From: Streptomyces parvus
GTDB lineage: Bacteria > Actinomycetota > Actinomycetes > Streptomycetales > Streptomycetaceae
DNA: 64,000 nt
Direction of reading: 5' to 3'
Assembly (NCBI RefSeq): GCF_014648875.1
Contig: NZ_BMRY01000008.1
Coordinates: 124,001-188,000, forward strand
A program made the translations under genes and the position numbers. The notes beneath the pieces are model-generated. The model saw nothing but the letters and a program-made list of their open reading frames with translations. It was not told the DNA's origin and made no database searches. Within the stretch, counting starts at the first letter, position 1, and each line of letters opens with the position of its first letter. This document shows, piece by piece, positions 41,119 through 49,115 of this stretch.

Positions 41119-41262
41119 AGGGGCTCCAGGGATCAGGATTCCAGGGCTGGTGCGCAGGCGGGCGGGACGGGGCGTCCGGGTGCGGACCGGGCCGGGGGCG
41201 TACGCCGGGGGATGGCGTGCGCCCCCGGGGCGGTCCCGTCGCCGGGCCCGGGGGCGGGGGTG

Positions 41263-41877
41263 TCAGGCGAGGGGGACGGCCAGGCTGTGCAGGTAGCGCA
41301 TCAGGGTCATCAGCACATCGCGGCTGGAGGCCCGCAGCCGGGCGTCGCAGTCGATCATCGGGACCTCGTCCGGCAGGTCGAGGGCGCTGCGCAGGGCCTC
41401 GACCGGGTGGTGCGGCGCGTCGGGGAAGGTGTTCACGGCCACCACGAACGGCACTCCGCGCTCCTCCAGTCGGCCGATGACGTCGAAGCTGACTTCGAGC
41501 CGTCTCGTGTCGATGAGGACGACCGCGCCGAGGGCGCCTTCGAAGAGGCCGTTCCACAGGAACCAGAAGCGCTCCTGGCCGGGGGTGCCGAACAGATAGA
41601 GGATCAGTTCCTCGCTGAGGCTGATCCGTCCGAAGTCCATGGCGACGGTGGTGGCGGTCTTCGTCTCCACCCCGGCGTTGTCGTCCACGCCGACGCCGGC
41701 CTGGGTCATGGTCTCTTCGGTGGTCAGCGGCCGGATCTCGCTCACCGAGCCGACCATGGTCGTCTTGCCGACGCCGAACCCTCCGACGATCACGACCTTC
41801 ACCGCGGCGGTGGCCGTGGTGGGGAGGACGTCCTCGGTGCGGGGTCCGGTGATCGTGTCAGAGCTTCTGAAGTCCAT
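41263..41877 (-). CDS. cvnD: Conservon small GTPase CvnD
   Basis: The 204-aa protein has the P-loop GGFGVGKTT (32-40), switch region with TTVAMDFGRI, a G3 variant FGTPGQERF, and a degenerate G4 (VNTF at 148-151 instead of NKxD). The set is typical of conservon GTPases, which resemble Ras-like and MglA-type switches. It would cycle between GTP and GDP under control of CvnA-C and possibly signal to the P450. Its start overlaps the end of cvnC by 20 nt. Confidence 0.93.
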   Translation of the reverse strand: MDFRSSDTITGPRTEDVLPTTATAAVKVVIVGGFGVGKTTMVGSVSEIRPLTTEETMTQAGVGVDDNAGVETKTATTVAMDFGRISLSEELILYLFGTPGQERFWFLWNGLFEGALGAVVLIDTRRLEVSFDVIGRLEERGVPFVVAVNTFPDAPHHPVEALRSALDLPDEVPMIDCDARLRASSRDVLMTLMRYLHSLAVPLA

Positions 41878-42229
41878 GCATCACCGCTTCGAGAAGGGAC
41901 CTGTCGGGGAGAGTGGCGCGGACGATCGGCGCGCGCGACTCGATGAGCTCGGTGGCGAGGAGATCGCTCAGGAGCGAGGTGACCACGCTGAACGGCAGGC
42001 CGAGGTAGGCCGAGATCTCGGCGACGGACAACGGGGCCTGGCAGAGCCGCAGGATCGCGGCCTGTTCGGGCTGGAACGTCGGCGAGGGCTCCGCCTGCGC
42101 GACGACCATCGTGACCAGGTCGAGCGCGGCCCGTTCGCTGTCGTCGAGATCGCCGGTGATCACGTACAGCCGTTCCGGATCGAGGAGATCCGGGTCGGTC
42201 TTGCGGCGTTCTCGTCGAGGTCCACTCAT
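41858..42229 (-). CDS. cvnC: Conservon DUF742 protein CvnC
   Basis: The 123-aa protein begins with an Arg/Lys-rich stretch and contains the DUF742 pattern: PERLYVITG, SPTFQPEQAAILRLCQ, PLSVAEISAYLGLPFSVVTSLLSDLLATELI and the end LLEAVMHGLQKL. The middle resembles a winged helix-turn-helix. In conservons this protein sits between the roadblock protein and the GTPase and is thought to take part in the same membrane-associated complex. It overlaps cvnB by 4 nt. Confidence 0.93.
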   Translation of the reverse strand: MSGPRRERRKTDPDLLDPERLYVITGDLDDSERAALDLVTMVVAQAEPSPTFQPEQAAILRLCQAPLSVAEISAYLGLPFSVVTSLLSDLLATELIESRAPIVRATLPDRSLLEAVMHGLQKL

Positions 42230-42633
42230 CCGGACTGCCCGCCGTGGCGGGGCGGGCTGGTCAGGTGGGCTCCGATCCGCACGACCATGTCCCGCATCCG
42301 GGCCCCGACGAGTCCGGCGTCGACGGTCTCGCCGGCCAGGACCGCGAGATACGCGCCGGTGCCGGCCGCCATCAGGTAGAAGAACCCGCCGGTGACCTCG
42401 ATGACCACGAGCTTCATCAGTCCGTCGCTGTACGGGATCTCGGTGGCCACCGCGGCGGCCAGGCTCTGGAGTCCGGCGCAGGCCGCCGCGAGCCGGTCGG
42501 CGACGTCGGGGTCGCCGCCGTGCATCGCGATGCGCAGACCGTCCGACGAGAGCACCACGATCTGGTGGATGCTCGGAACGTCGTCGGCCAGCTCCTTGAG
42601 CATCCAGTCCATGTTTCCCCGCTGCTGGATCAC
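42226..42633 (-). CDS. cvnB: Conservon roadblock/LC7 protein CvnB
   Basis: I prefer GTG 42633, which overlaps the cvnA stop by 4 nt and follows GGGAGA; this gives 135 aa, with MDWMLKELADDVPSIHQIVVLSSDGL near the start. The roadblock/LC7 fold is seen in AAACAGLQSLAAAVA and LVVIEVTGGFFYLMAAGTGAYLAVLA. Such proteins act on small GTPases as activators or scaffolds. An earlier ATG at 42654 lies inside cvnA and is less likely. Confidence 0.92.
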   Translation of the reverse strand: MIQQRGNMDWMLKELADDVPSIHQIVVLSSDGLRIAMHGGDPDVADRLAAACAGLQSLAAAVATEIPYSDGLMKLVVIEVTGGFFYLMAAGTGAYLAVLAGETVDAGLVGARMRDMVVRIGAHLTSPPRHGGQSG

Positions 42634-44270
42634 TTCAGGTCTCCCTTGTCCCACGCGTCATCGGAGTCTTCGCCGTGCTTTCGTTCCTGCGGTACGCCGT
42701 TGACGGCCTTGGTGAAGGCCTCCAGCCAGAGGCCGGGGGGCTTCTCCTCGCCGCGTCCGCCGTCCGTGCCGTCGCCCGGACCGGGCTGGAAGCCGTTCGT
42801 GGCGGCCGGGGGCGGCGTGGGCTGCTGCGGCAGGTTGTGCGAGCCGAGCGGGGCCCGGCCCCGGCTGCGGCGCTGCGGCAGCCCGTTCTCGGTCCACTCG
42901 GTGACCACGGGAACGTCGTCCTCCATGGCGGCCGCGGGAGGGGCCGGGCGCGCGGCGGCCGCGGGGGCCCCGGTGGGGACCGGTGCGGCCACGGACGGCA
43001 CGGGGCCGGTGGCGGCGGGCTTGGGCTTGCGCTTGCCGGGCGGCGGCACCACGTGCTGGAGCTGCGACATGTCCAGGGAGCTGGTGGGCCGGGAGGTGGC
43101 GCCGATGCCGTGGGCGATGCCCGGGGCGGGTCCGGTGGTGATCATCTCGCGCGGCACGATGAGGACGGCGCGGACGCCGCCGTACGCCGACTGACGCAGC
43201 GACACCTGGAGCTGGTACATCCGGGAGAGCCGGCCGACGACGGCCATGCCGAGGCGCGGGGACTCCCCGAGGTCGTTCATGTTGATGCCGGCCTGGGCCT
43301 GGGCGAGCATGTTCTCGGCGCGGGCGCGGGCCTCCTCGCTGAGGCTGACGCCGCCGTCCTCGATCTCGATGGCGATGCCGGTCTGCACCTCGACCGCGGT
43401 GACGTGCACCCGGGTCTGGGGCGGCGAGTAGCGGGTCGCGTTGTCGAGGAGCTCGGCGCAGGCGTGGATGAGCGGTTCGACCGAGGTGCCGACGATGGCG
43501 ACCTTGGCGATCGAGTGCAGATCGACGCGCTGGTACTCCAGGATGCGGGACATCGCGCCGCGCAACACGCTGAAGAGCGGTACGGGCTTGGGCCACTGGC
43601 GGCTGGGGCGGGCGCCGCCGAGCACGGCGATGGAGTCGGCGAGGCGGCCGATCAGCGCGGTGCCGTGGTCGATGCGCAGCAGGTCGTCGAAGACCTCGGG
43701 GTTGCGCCCGTAGTGGTCCTCCATCTCCCGCAGTTCACTGGCCTGGCGGTGCACGATCGCCTGGACGCGGCGGGCGACGCTGACGAAGGCGCGCTGGGCG
43801 GAGTCACGCCGGGCCTCCTCGTTGTCGATGACTTCGAGGACCTGGTGGATCTGTTCGCGCAGCGCCTTGGGCAGATGGCGGTTGGCGGCGTCCGCGTCGA
43901 CGATGTCGCGCATCACCTCGTCGGGCGAATTGCCCACGCGCAGCCGCCGGATGGCGGCGGGCATGACTTCCTTGGTGAGCCGCACCGTCTCGGCGTCGTG
44001 CGAGTGGATGCGGTGTTCCAGGTAGGCGATGCGCTGTTCGTGCTCGGCGCGCTGGACGCGTGAGGCACGTCGGGCGCGGTGGAGCGCCACGGTGAGTACG
44101 GCGACCACGAGCGTGGTGATCGCGCCGCACACGGCGACTGGTATCCGCGCGGCCGGTGCGACCAGGGCCGACCCGGCGGCGGTCGCGCCGAGGAGCAGGA
44201 CCACGGGCGGCAGGACTACGCGGACGACGGGGACTTCTCTGTCGGTCGGCGGTGATTCAACACGGACCAT
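42630..44270 (-). CDS. cvnA: Conservon sensor histidine-kinase-like protein CvnA
   Basis: The 546-aa protein has two N-terminal membrane helices (about 15-37 and 44-63), a coiled dimerisation region (about 65-250) and a GHKL ATPase domain with N box HACAELLDNATRYSPP (N277), IEIEDGGVSLSE and LGMAVVGRLSRMY. A roughly 170-residue Pro/Ala-rich tail follows. I see no standard phosphorylated histidine box. It starts the conservon and is expected to sense a signal at the membrane and control CvnB-D. Confidence 0.92.
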   Translation of the reverse strand: MVRVESPPTDREVPVVRVVLPPVVLLLGATAAGSALVAPAARIPVAVCGAITTLVVAVLTVALHRARRASRVQRAEHEQRIAYLEHRIHSHDAETVRLTKEVMPAAIRRLRVGNSPDEVMRDIVDADAANRHLPKALREQIHQVLEVIDNEEARRDSAQRAFVSVARRVQAIVHRQASELREMEDHYGRNPEVFDDLLRIDHGTALIGRLADSIAVLGGARPSRQWPKPVPLFSVLRGAMSRILEYQRVDLHSIAKVAIVGTSVEPLIHACAELLDNATRYSPPQTRVHVTAVEVQTGIAIEIEDGGVSLSEEARARAENMLAQAQAGINMNDLGESPRLGMAVVGRLSRMYQLQVSLRQSAYGGVRAVLIVPREMITTGPAPGIAHGIGATSRPTSSLDMSQLQHVVPPPGKRKPKPAATGPVPSVAAPVPTGAPAAAARPAPPAAAMEDDVPVVTEWTENGLPQRRSRGRAPLGSHNLPQQPTPPPAATNGFQPGPGDGTDGGRGEEKPPGLWLEAFTKAVNGVPQERKHGEDSDDAWDKGDLK

Positions 44271-44708
44271 CTAAAACCCTCTGGCGGTTGATTCCGGGAT
44301 GTATGCGCACGGGAGCGGAGACTCAGGAACAAGTGCTCGAATTCATCTCAACTCGACTTCACTGCGCGTGAGCTTAGCCAGATCAGAACAGTGCTTCGGC
44401 ATATTCACCCAACCCCCTGCGGAAGCCCGCCGGGAGGAATACACTCACCAGTTTTTGCACTGAGCGCTGTGGAACGTGTGCGGGGAGTAGCGGCGGCTGA
44501 AAATAGACCTACCGCTGGCCTGTCGGCGCGCAGGACGAGGACACCTTCGCCACCGGACAAGCCATTTATCGAGTGAAAAACCCCATCACCTCCCCCTGTC
44601 AGCACACAAAATCAGCCAGAGGCACAGGTGACCGAACCGGATCGAAAGGAGCAGATTCCCGGCCGACGGAGGGGTGATGGGGAAATTCGGCGCACTGACG
44701 CGTATGCG
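44271..44708. other. Upstream region of the conservon, no gene seen
   Basis: This gap between cvnA and the marR-like gene is somewhat lower in G+C (notably 44450-44620). Short open frames on both strands lack domains and good ribosome sites. It should contain the cvnA promoter and holds a BldD-like inverted repeat at 44358-44372. Confidence 0.45.
44358..44372. promoter_or_regulatory. BldD-like inverted repeat upstream of cvnA
   Basis: TTCACTGCGCGTGAG has arms TCAC/GTGA and matches seven of nine fixed positions of the BldD-type pattern nTnACnCWGnGTnAn as I remember it. It is about 90 nt upstream of cvnA. Low confidence. Confidence 0.25.
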
Positions 44709-44714
44709 GAGCCC

Positions 44715-44729
44715 GCCACCGACGGTGGC
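44715..44729 (-). terminator. Short hairpin after the MarR-type gene
   Basis: GCCACC-GAC-GGTGGC lies 7 nt past the stop at 44737 in the reading direction. A wider pairing of GAGCCCGCC (44709-44717) with GGCGGGCTC (44742-44750) is also possible and includes the stop codon. Confidence 0.45.
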
Positions 44730-44736
44730 GTCGGGG

Positions 44737-45243
44737 TCAGCGGCGGGCTCCCCCGAGGCGCCCTTCCAGCTGGACGAGCAACTCGCTCAGCCGGGAGGCG
44801 AGTTCATCACGGCCGGGCAGGTCGAGACCGGCCAGCACCGAGCGTTCGTACGCCAGTTGCTCGGGCAGCAGCCGGTCGACCAGGGCGCGCCCCTCGTCGG
44901 TGAGACGGACATGGGCGACCCGCCGGTCACGGTCGTCGCCGCGGCGCTCGACGAGGGCGCGGTCCTGGAGGGCGCGCAGCCGTTTGGTGACGGCGGCCCC
45001 GGAGGAGAAGGTCTCGCGGGCCAGCTCGCCGGGGGTCAGCTCCCGGTCCGTACGGCGTACGGCGCCGAGGAGGTCGAATTCGGCGCGGGTCAGCCCGGCG
45101 GAGCGCAGCGGGGCGTCCTCCGCCTGCTGGAGCAGGGCGGCGCAGCGGTTGATCCGGCCGATGATCTCCATCGGCCCGGTGTCGAGCTCGGGGTTGACGG
45201 CCTGCCACTGCCGGACCACCGAGGCAACGATGTCGTCGGTCAC
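44737..45243 (-). CDS. MarR-family regulator
   Basis: The start GTG 45243 overlaps the FUSC gene stop by 4 nt; 168 aa. A winged helix is seen in LTRAEFDLLGAVRRTDRELTPGELARETFSSGAAVTKRLRALQ, quoted as landmark order only, followed by LVERRGDDRDRRVAHVRLTDEGRALVDRL, the wing with the invariant DxR segment. MarR proteins often repress the exporter gene they travel with and release on binding a phenolic ligand. The FUSC transporter gene directly upstream fits that. Confidence 0.92.
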   Translation of the reverse strand: MTDDIVASVVRQWQAVNPELDTGPMEIIGRINRCAALLQQAEDAPLRSAGLTRAEFDLLGAVRRTDRELTPGELARETFSSGAAVTKRLRALQDRALVERRGDDRDRRVAHVRLTDEGRALVDRLLPEQLAYERSVLAGLDLPGRDELASRLSELLVQLEGRLGGARR

Positions 45244-47030
45244 TCCGCTCCGATCGAAGGGGCGTGGGCCGTGGGCCCGCGCCGTTGTGCTGTCGCGGCG
45301 AGCGTACGGTGTCCGGCCCGCTCGGCCGCGAGAAGACGCTGCTCGGGCAGGGCGCGCTGCCACCATTCGCCCGCGGCCGTGTCACCCGCCTCGCGCAGTT
45401 CGACGAGGCTCGCGGTGAGCGTCCGGCGGGCCCGGTCCCGCTCGGCGGGCGCGGCCGCGGGGTCGGCGCCGGTCCGCTCCGCGGCGGCGCGGGCCCGGTC
45501 GGTGGCGTCGAGGGCCCGCTCGACCCGGCCCGCCGCCCGCCGGTTGGTGACGAGCGTCGCCGCCAGGAAGCCGGCGGCCGCGCCGAGGACGGTGTCCAGG
45601 ACCCGGTCGCCGATCAGCTCCCCGGCCGGGTGGGTGCCGCCGAACTCCAGGACCAGCAGGGCCATCGGGGTGACCGCGACGGAGCCGAGCCAGTAGTTGC
45701 GGGTGATGAGGGCCTCGGCGGCGAAGCCGAAGAAGAGGCAGCAGCAGACGAGGGCGAGCGGGCCGATCCGCGACACCGGCAGCACGGCGGCGAAGACGAG
45801 CACGCCCAGGAGGTTGCCGAGGGTGCGCTGGAGGGCGCGGTTCCACGACAGGGTGAGGTTGGCCTGGCAGAGGGAGGCGGCGGTGACGATCGCCCAGTAG
45901 GGGCGGCCGACGCCGAGCGCGGCGCAGAGGTACCCGGAGAGCGCGCAGCCGAACAGGGTACGGACGGCGACCGGCAGCAGCGGCGATCCGGGACCGAGAC
46001 GGCGCAGCAGGGCGCGGCGGGCCGCGCGACGGCCTTCCCGGGCGCGCAGGACGGCGCGTTCGGCGTCGATCCCGTAGAGCTCGTCGGCGGTTCCGGGGGC
46101 CGGCGAGGGCGTGGGCACGGGTCCCCGCCCCCGGGTCCGGGCGGCCCAGGCGCGCAGCCGCTCCGGCTCCGCCGCCCCCGCCCCGGGGCCCGGGGCCACG
46201 AAGGCCGCTTCGGCCTGCACCACCAGGCGTTCCAGCGACCGGCGCACGGGGGTGGGGCGCCCGGAGGCGAGCAGGCACCGCCAGGCGGCGTGCACGGCGG
46301 CGGCCGCGGCGCGCCGGTTTCGCGGGCCGGGGTCGATGGCATTGTTGCCGTTACGCGAGCCCGGGTCGACGGCATTGCCGTTGCGCGGGCCCGGGTCCGC
46401 GGCGCAGACCGCCGCGGCCTCCAGGGCGCGGGCGACGGCCCGGCGTTCGGGCCCCTCGCGGCGCACCAGGGCGGGCGCGAGGGCGACCAGCCAGGCGAAC
46501 GCGCCCGCGCCGAGGGTCAGGGCGAGGTGGCCGGGGATCTGATCGAGGCGTTGCGGGGCGAAGAGGGCCGCCGAGCTGACGAAGGTGAAGATCACATGGC
46601 CGGGCGGCCCGATCCGGGTGGCGTCGCACAGCACTTTCTGTACGGCGGCGAGCAGCGCCCCGACCGCGATGAGCACGGCGGTCGAGCCGGTGAGCGAGGC
46701 GGTGACCAGGGAGACGGCGAGTCCGGCGGCCATGCCGAGCACCACGCCCGCGAGCGCCCGGGCCCGCCGGGCGTACGGCAGGCCGTGTCCGTAGAGCGCG
46801 CACAGCGACCCGGCCATGGAGTAGACGGCCAGGTCCAGCCGGCCCAGGACGAGAAGCGTCAGATGGGGGACGGCGGAGGCGACGACCACGCTGAGGGCCG
46901 GCTTGAACCAGGTGTCCGAGGGCGGCGAGAGCCGCAGGGCCGAGGCCGGCGAGAGGCCGCGGACAGCCGGCGGGAGCTGCGGGAGCTTGCGGACGGAGGG
47001 CCGCCCGGGGCGGACAGGTGTATCACTCAC
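45240..47030 (-). CDS. FUSC-family aromatic acid / fusaric-acid-resistance transporter
   Basis: The 596-aa protein starts at GTG 47030. It has two hydrophobic blocks of about six helices (residues 45-190 and about 370-500), separated by a soluble linker. GSLCALYGHGLPYARRARAL and the second-half YWAIVTAASLCQANLTLSWNRALQRTLGNLLG segment, in pieces, match the FUSC/YccS family. The linker contains three degenerate copies of a DPGxRNGN unit. It probably exports aromatic acids or similar toxic compounds and is controlled by the co-transcribed MarR protein. Confidence 0.87.
   Translation of the reverse strand: MSDTPVRPGRPSVRKLPQLPPAVRGLSPASALRLSPPSDTWFKPALSVVVASAVPHLTLLVLGRLDLAVYSMAGSLCALYGHGLPYARRARALAGVVLGMAAGLAVSLVTASLTGSTAVLIAVGALLAAVQKVLCDATRIGPPGHVIFTFVSSAALFAPQRLDQIPGHLALTLGAGAFAWLVALAPALVRREGPERRAVARALEAAAVCAADPGPRNGNAVDPGSRNGNNAIDPGPRNRRAAAAAVHAAWRCLLASGRPTPVRRSLERLVVQAEAAFVAPGPGAGAAEPERLRAWAARTRGRGPVPTPSPAPGTADELYGIDAERAVLRAREGRRAARRALLRRLGPGSPLLPVAVRTLFGCALSGYLCAALGVGRPYWAIVTAASLCQANLTLSWNRALQRTLGNLLGVLVFAAVLPVSRIGPLALVCCCLFFGFAAEALITRNYWLGSVAVTPMALLVLEFGGTHPAGELIGDRVLDTVLGAAAGFLAATLVTNRRAAGRVERALDATDRARAAAERTGADPAAAPAERDRARRTLTASLVELREAGDTAAGEWWQRALPEQRLLAAERAGHRTLAATAQRRGPTAHAPSIGAE
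46314..46397 (-). repeat. Three degenerate in-frame repeats (DPGxRNGN) in the FUSC linker
   Basis: Units at 46368-46397, 46335-46367 and 46314-46334 encode DPGPRNGNAV, DPGSRNGNNAI and DPGPRNR. They fall in the cytoplasmic linker between the two membrane halves. Confidence 0.8.
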
Positions 47031-47062
47031 CCATATACGTTAACAGGTATTACACCTGTAAA
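47014..47062. promoter_or_regulatory. Candidate MarR operator(s) at the FUSC start
   Basis: TTAACAGGT (47040-47048) and ACCTGTAAA (47054-47062) form 9-nt arms with one mismatch around 5 nt, 10 bp upstream of GTG 47030. A third copy, ACAGGTGTA (47014-47022), lies inside the first codons and is the exact complement of TACACCTGT (47051-47059). The three half-sites suit a MarR-type dimer regulating its own operon. Confidence 0.55.
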
Positions 47063-47151
47063 ATGTTTGACCTCTGTTCCAGCGGCGGCGACTCGGGCAC
47101 ACTGTCCCGCGAACGGCGCGACCCACTGTCTTTGAAAGTTCACATACCTAC

Positions 47152-47157
47152 TACGAT
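47152..47157 (+). promoter_or_regulatory. -10 box TACGAT of a leaderless gene
   Basis: TACGAT ends 8 nt before ATG 47166, so the transcript would start at the start codon. No ribosome site is seen. Confidence 0.45.
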
Positions 47158-47165
47158 GACGGGCG

Positions 47166-47597
47166 ATGAACAGGGTGAGCACGCGGACCGACCGACACCG
47201 GTACGGCTCCCGCGCGCCCTTCGCCCTCGGCTGGGTCTTCTTCCTCCTGGCCATGCTCTTCTGCTGCTCGGCCGCCACGTCGTCCGCCGCCGTGCCGGCC
47301 GCGACGGGTGAGGCCGAAGCGGCCGCCGTCCGCGCGTTCACCCCGACGCCCGAAGCGGCCTTCGAACCGGTCGTGCTGGCTTCCTCGCCGGACCGCGGCC
47401 TGGGCACGTCGTGCCACGGGGGTTCGACGCACACGGTGGCCGTCGTGCTCCCGGTGTCGTCCGCGCCCGTGGCCGTTCCCTCGCCCGTGGCCTTCGTCCC
47501 CGCCACCCCGCTCACGGGGTCCGCGGCCATCAGGGGTCCCTCGCACGACGGTGTCCGTTCCGTCGATCAACTGCGCCTTCAGGTCCAACGGATCTAG
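47166..47597 (+). CDS. Small exported or membrane-anchored protein, unknown function
   Basis: The 143-aa protein has a basic start (MNRVSTRTDRHRYGSR) and one hydrophobic segment (about 19-43) with two adjacent cysteines (MLFCCSAAT). The rest is Ala/Val/Pro-rich with a single HGGSTH segment and no recognisable domain. It precedes the DUF3105 gene by 127 nt on the same strand. The call rests on the leaderless promoter and the clear signal-like helix. Other frames overlap it, so the confidence is moderate. Confidence 0.55.
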   Translation: MNRVSTRTDRHRYGSRAPFALGWVFFLLAMLFCCSAATSSAAVPAATGEAEAAAVRAFTPTPEAAFEPVVLASSPDRGLGTSCHGGSTHTVAVVLPVSSAPVAVPSPVAFVPATPLTGSAAIRGPSHDGVRSVDQLRLQVQRI

Positions 47598-47680
47598 AGG
47601 CCGGGTCCGCTCTCCCGCCGCGCCCCGGCGCCGGTTCAACGGGAGCGGTCTTCCGTATGCCCCGCATCCCTTACCCCCTC

Positions 47681-47701
47681 ATGCACAGACCTCTTGTGCA
47701 T
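47681..47701. promoter_or_regulatory. Inverted repeat upstream of the DUF3105 gene
   Basis: ATGCACA and TGTGCAT are separated by 7 nt, 23 nt before ATG 47725. A flanking pair GTTCAAC (near 47634) and GTTGAAC (47704-47710) adds a second level of symmetry. It could be an operator or a leader hairpin. Confidence 0.4.
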
Positions 47702-47724
47702 CGGTTGAACGACGAGGACTTCTC

Positions 47725-48375
47725 ATGGCTTCCGCCAAGAACCAGAACAACCCGGCAGCGGCGCGGCGCGCCAAGCTCGAAGAGGCACGCCGCAAGGAGC
47801 GGGCCCGCGAACGCCGGGTCCGCATCATCACCATCGGGGCGTCGGTGGCCGTGGTCGCCGCCCTGGTCGCCGGAGGCGGCTATCTGATGGTGCAGGCGAA
47901 CGAGAAGGAGAAGAAGGACGAGCAGGCCAAGACCTCGCCCGTCACGGGTGAGCGCAGCTGGGACAAGCTGACGCAGGAGCACGTGGCGAACAAGGTCGAC
48001 TACCCGATGAACCCGCCCGTCGGGGGCGACCACAACCAGGTCTGGATGAACTGCAACGCGGACGTCTACACCGAGGAGATACCGAAGGAGAACGCCGTGC
48101 ACTCGCTGGAGCACGGCGCGGTCTGGGTGACGTACAACGACAAGGCCTCGGACGCGGACATCGAGGCGCTCACCAAGAAGGTCAAGGCGACCCCGTACTC
48201 GCTGATGAGCCCGGTCAAGGACCAGAAGGACCCGCTGATGCTCAGCGCCTGGGGCAAGCAGGTCACGGTCAAGAGCGCCTCGGACGACCGGGTCGACCAG
48301 TTCTTCACCAAGTACGTGCAGGGCCCGCAGACTCCTGAGCCCGGGGCCGCCTGCACCGGCGGGCTGGACGGATGA
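47725..48375 (+). CDS. DUF3105 membrane-anchored protein
   Basis: The 216-aa protein has a Lys/Arg/Ala-rich helical start (ARRAKLEEARRKERARERR), one membrane helix (about 36-56) and an outside DUF3105 domain with YPMNPPVGGDHNQVWMNCNADVY in parts, then the conserved VHSLEHGAVWVTY. The domain keeps the two conserved His in GGDH and EHGA and a Cys in MNCN. The function of DUF3105 is unsettled. It overlaps the DUF305 gene by 4 nt, a frequent actinobacterial pairing. Confidence 0.9.
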   Translation: MASAKNQNNPAAARRAKLEEARRKERARERRVRIITIGASVAVVAALVAGGGYLMVQANEKEKKDEQAKTSPVTGERSWDKLTQEHVANKVDYPMNPPVGGDHNQVWMNCNADVYTEEIPKENAVHSLEHGAVWVTYNDKASDADIEALTKKVKATPYSLMSPVKDQKDPLMLSAWGKQVTVKSASDDRVDQFFTKYVQGPQTPEPGAACTGGLDG

Positions 48376-49025
48376 CCGCCCTCGCACCCGCCCGCTCCAC
48401 CCGTCGGCTGATCCTCGCGGGAGCCGCGGTGCTGGTCGTCGCGCTGGGGCTGGTGGCGCTGATGGTCGTCCGCCCCTCCGCGGCCTCCCCGTCCGGGGGG
48501 TCGTCGTTGTCCGCTCCGGCGGAGGACTCCGTGGACGCGGGCTTCGCCCGGGACATGGCGATCCACCACCAGCAGGCGGTCGAGATGTCGTTCATCGTGC
48601 GGGACCGCACCGACGACGAGGACGTGCGGCGGCTCGCGTACGACATCATCAACACCCAGGCCAATCAGCGCGGCATGATGCTGGGCTGGCTGGAGATGTG
48701 GGGACTGCCGAAGAGCGCGGCCGGGCCGCCGATGAAGTGGATGGGGCACACCTTCACGCCGACCGACGACGGTTCGCTGATGCCGGGCATGGCGACCGAC
48801 GCGGAACTGGCGGAGCTCACCGCCGCGAAGGGCGAGAAGGCCGAGGTCCTTTTCCTGCGGCTGATGACCGTGCACCACCGCGCGGGCGCCGACATGGCGC
48901 AGGCCGCCGCCGGTACGGCGAGGACGGACGTCATCCGGAACCTGGCGGACGGCATGGTCCGGGGCCAGCAGTCGGAGATCGGACTGATGGCGGACATGCT
49001 GAAGGACCGGGGCGCCAAGCCCTGA
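48372..49025 (+). CDS. DUF305 protein (exported, His-rich)
   Basis: The 217-aa protein has an N-terminal membrane segment (about 12-32) and a four-helix DUF305 domain with two matching motifs, DMAIHHQQAVEMS (about 62-73) and LMTVHHRAGADMA. The paired His and Met residues look suited to metal binding. MxxMxW-type methionines (MKWMGH, LMPGMA) add to this. DUF305 proteins often appear with copper-handling genes. It is coupled to the DUF3105 gene, so the two probably act together at the cell surface. Confidence 0.92.
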   Translation: MTALAPARSTRRLILAGAAVLVVALGLVALMVVRPSAASPSGGSSLSAPAEDSVDAGFARDMAIHHQQAVEMSFIVRDRTDDEDVRRLAYDIINTQANQRGMMLGWLEMWGLPKSAAGPPMKWMGHTFTPTDDGSLMPGMATDAELAELTAAKGEKAEVLFLRLMTVHHRAGADMAQAAAGTARTDVIRNLADGMVRGQQSEIGLMADMLKDRGAKP

Positions 49026-49099
49026 TCACGAGGGGTGGTTCCGGCCGGAGGGCCGGGGCCGCCCCTACTCGCACCGCTCGCGCGGAGCCCCGCATCACA

Positions 49100-49105
49100 T
49101 AGGCT
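49100..49105 (+). promoter_or_regulatory. -10 box TAGGCT of the ROK gene
   Basis: TAGGCT ends 10 nt before ATG 49116, leaving no room for a ribosome site. The mRNA is probably leaderless or nearly so. Confidence 0.45.
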
Positions 49106-49115
49106 CGGCGACGAT

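Noticed and set aside
40664..41557. Minus-strand frame overlapping the start of the P450 and cvnD
   Set aside because: It is Arg/Pro-rich and conflicts with two well-supported conservon genes.
44628..45696. Plus-strand frames over the MarR and FUSC genes
   Set aside because: They mirror the minus-strand genes, which have clear domains.
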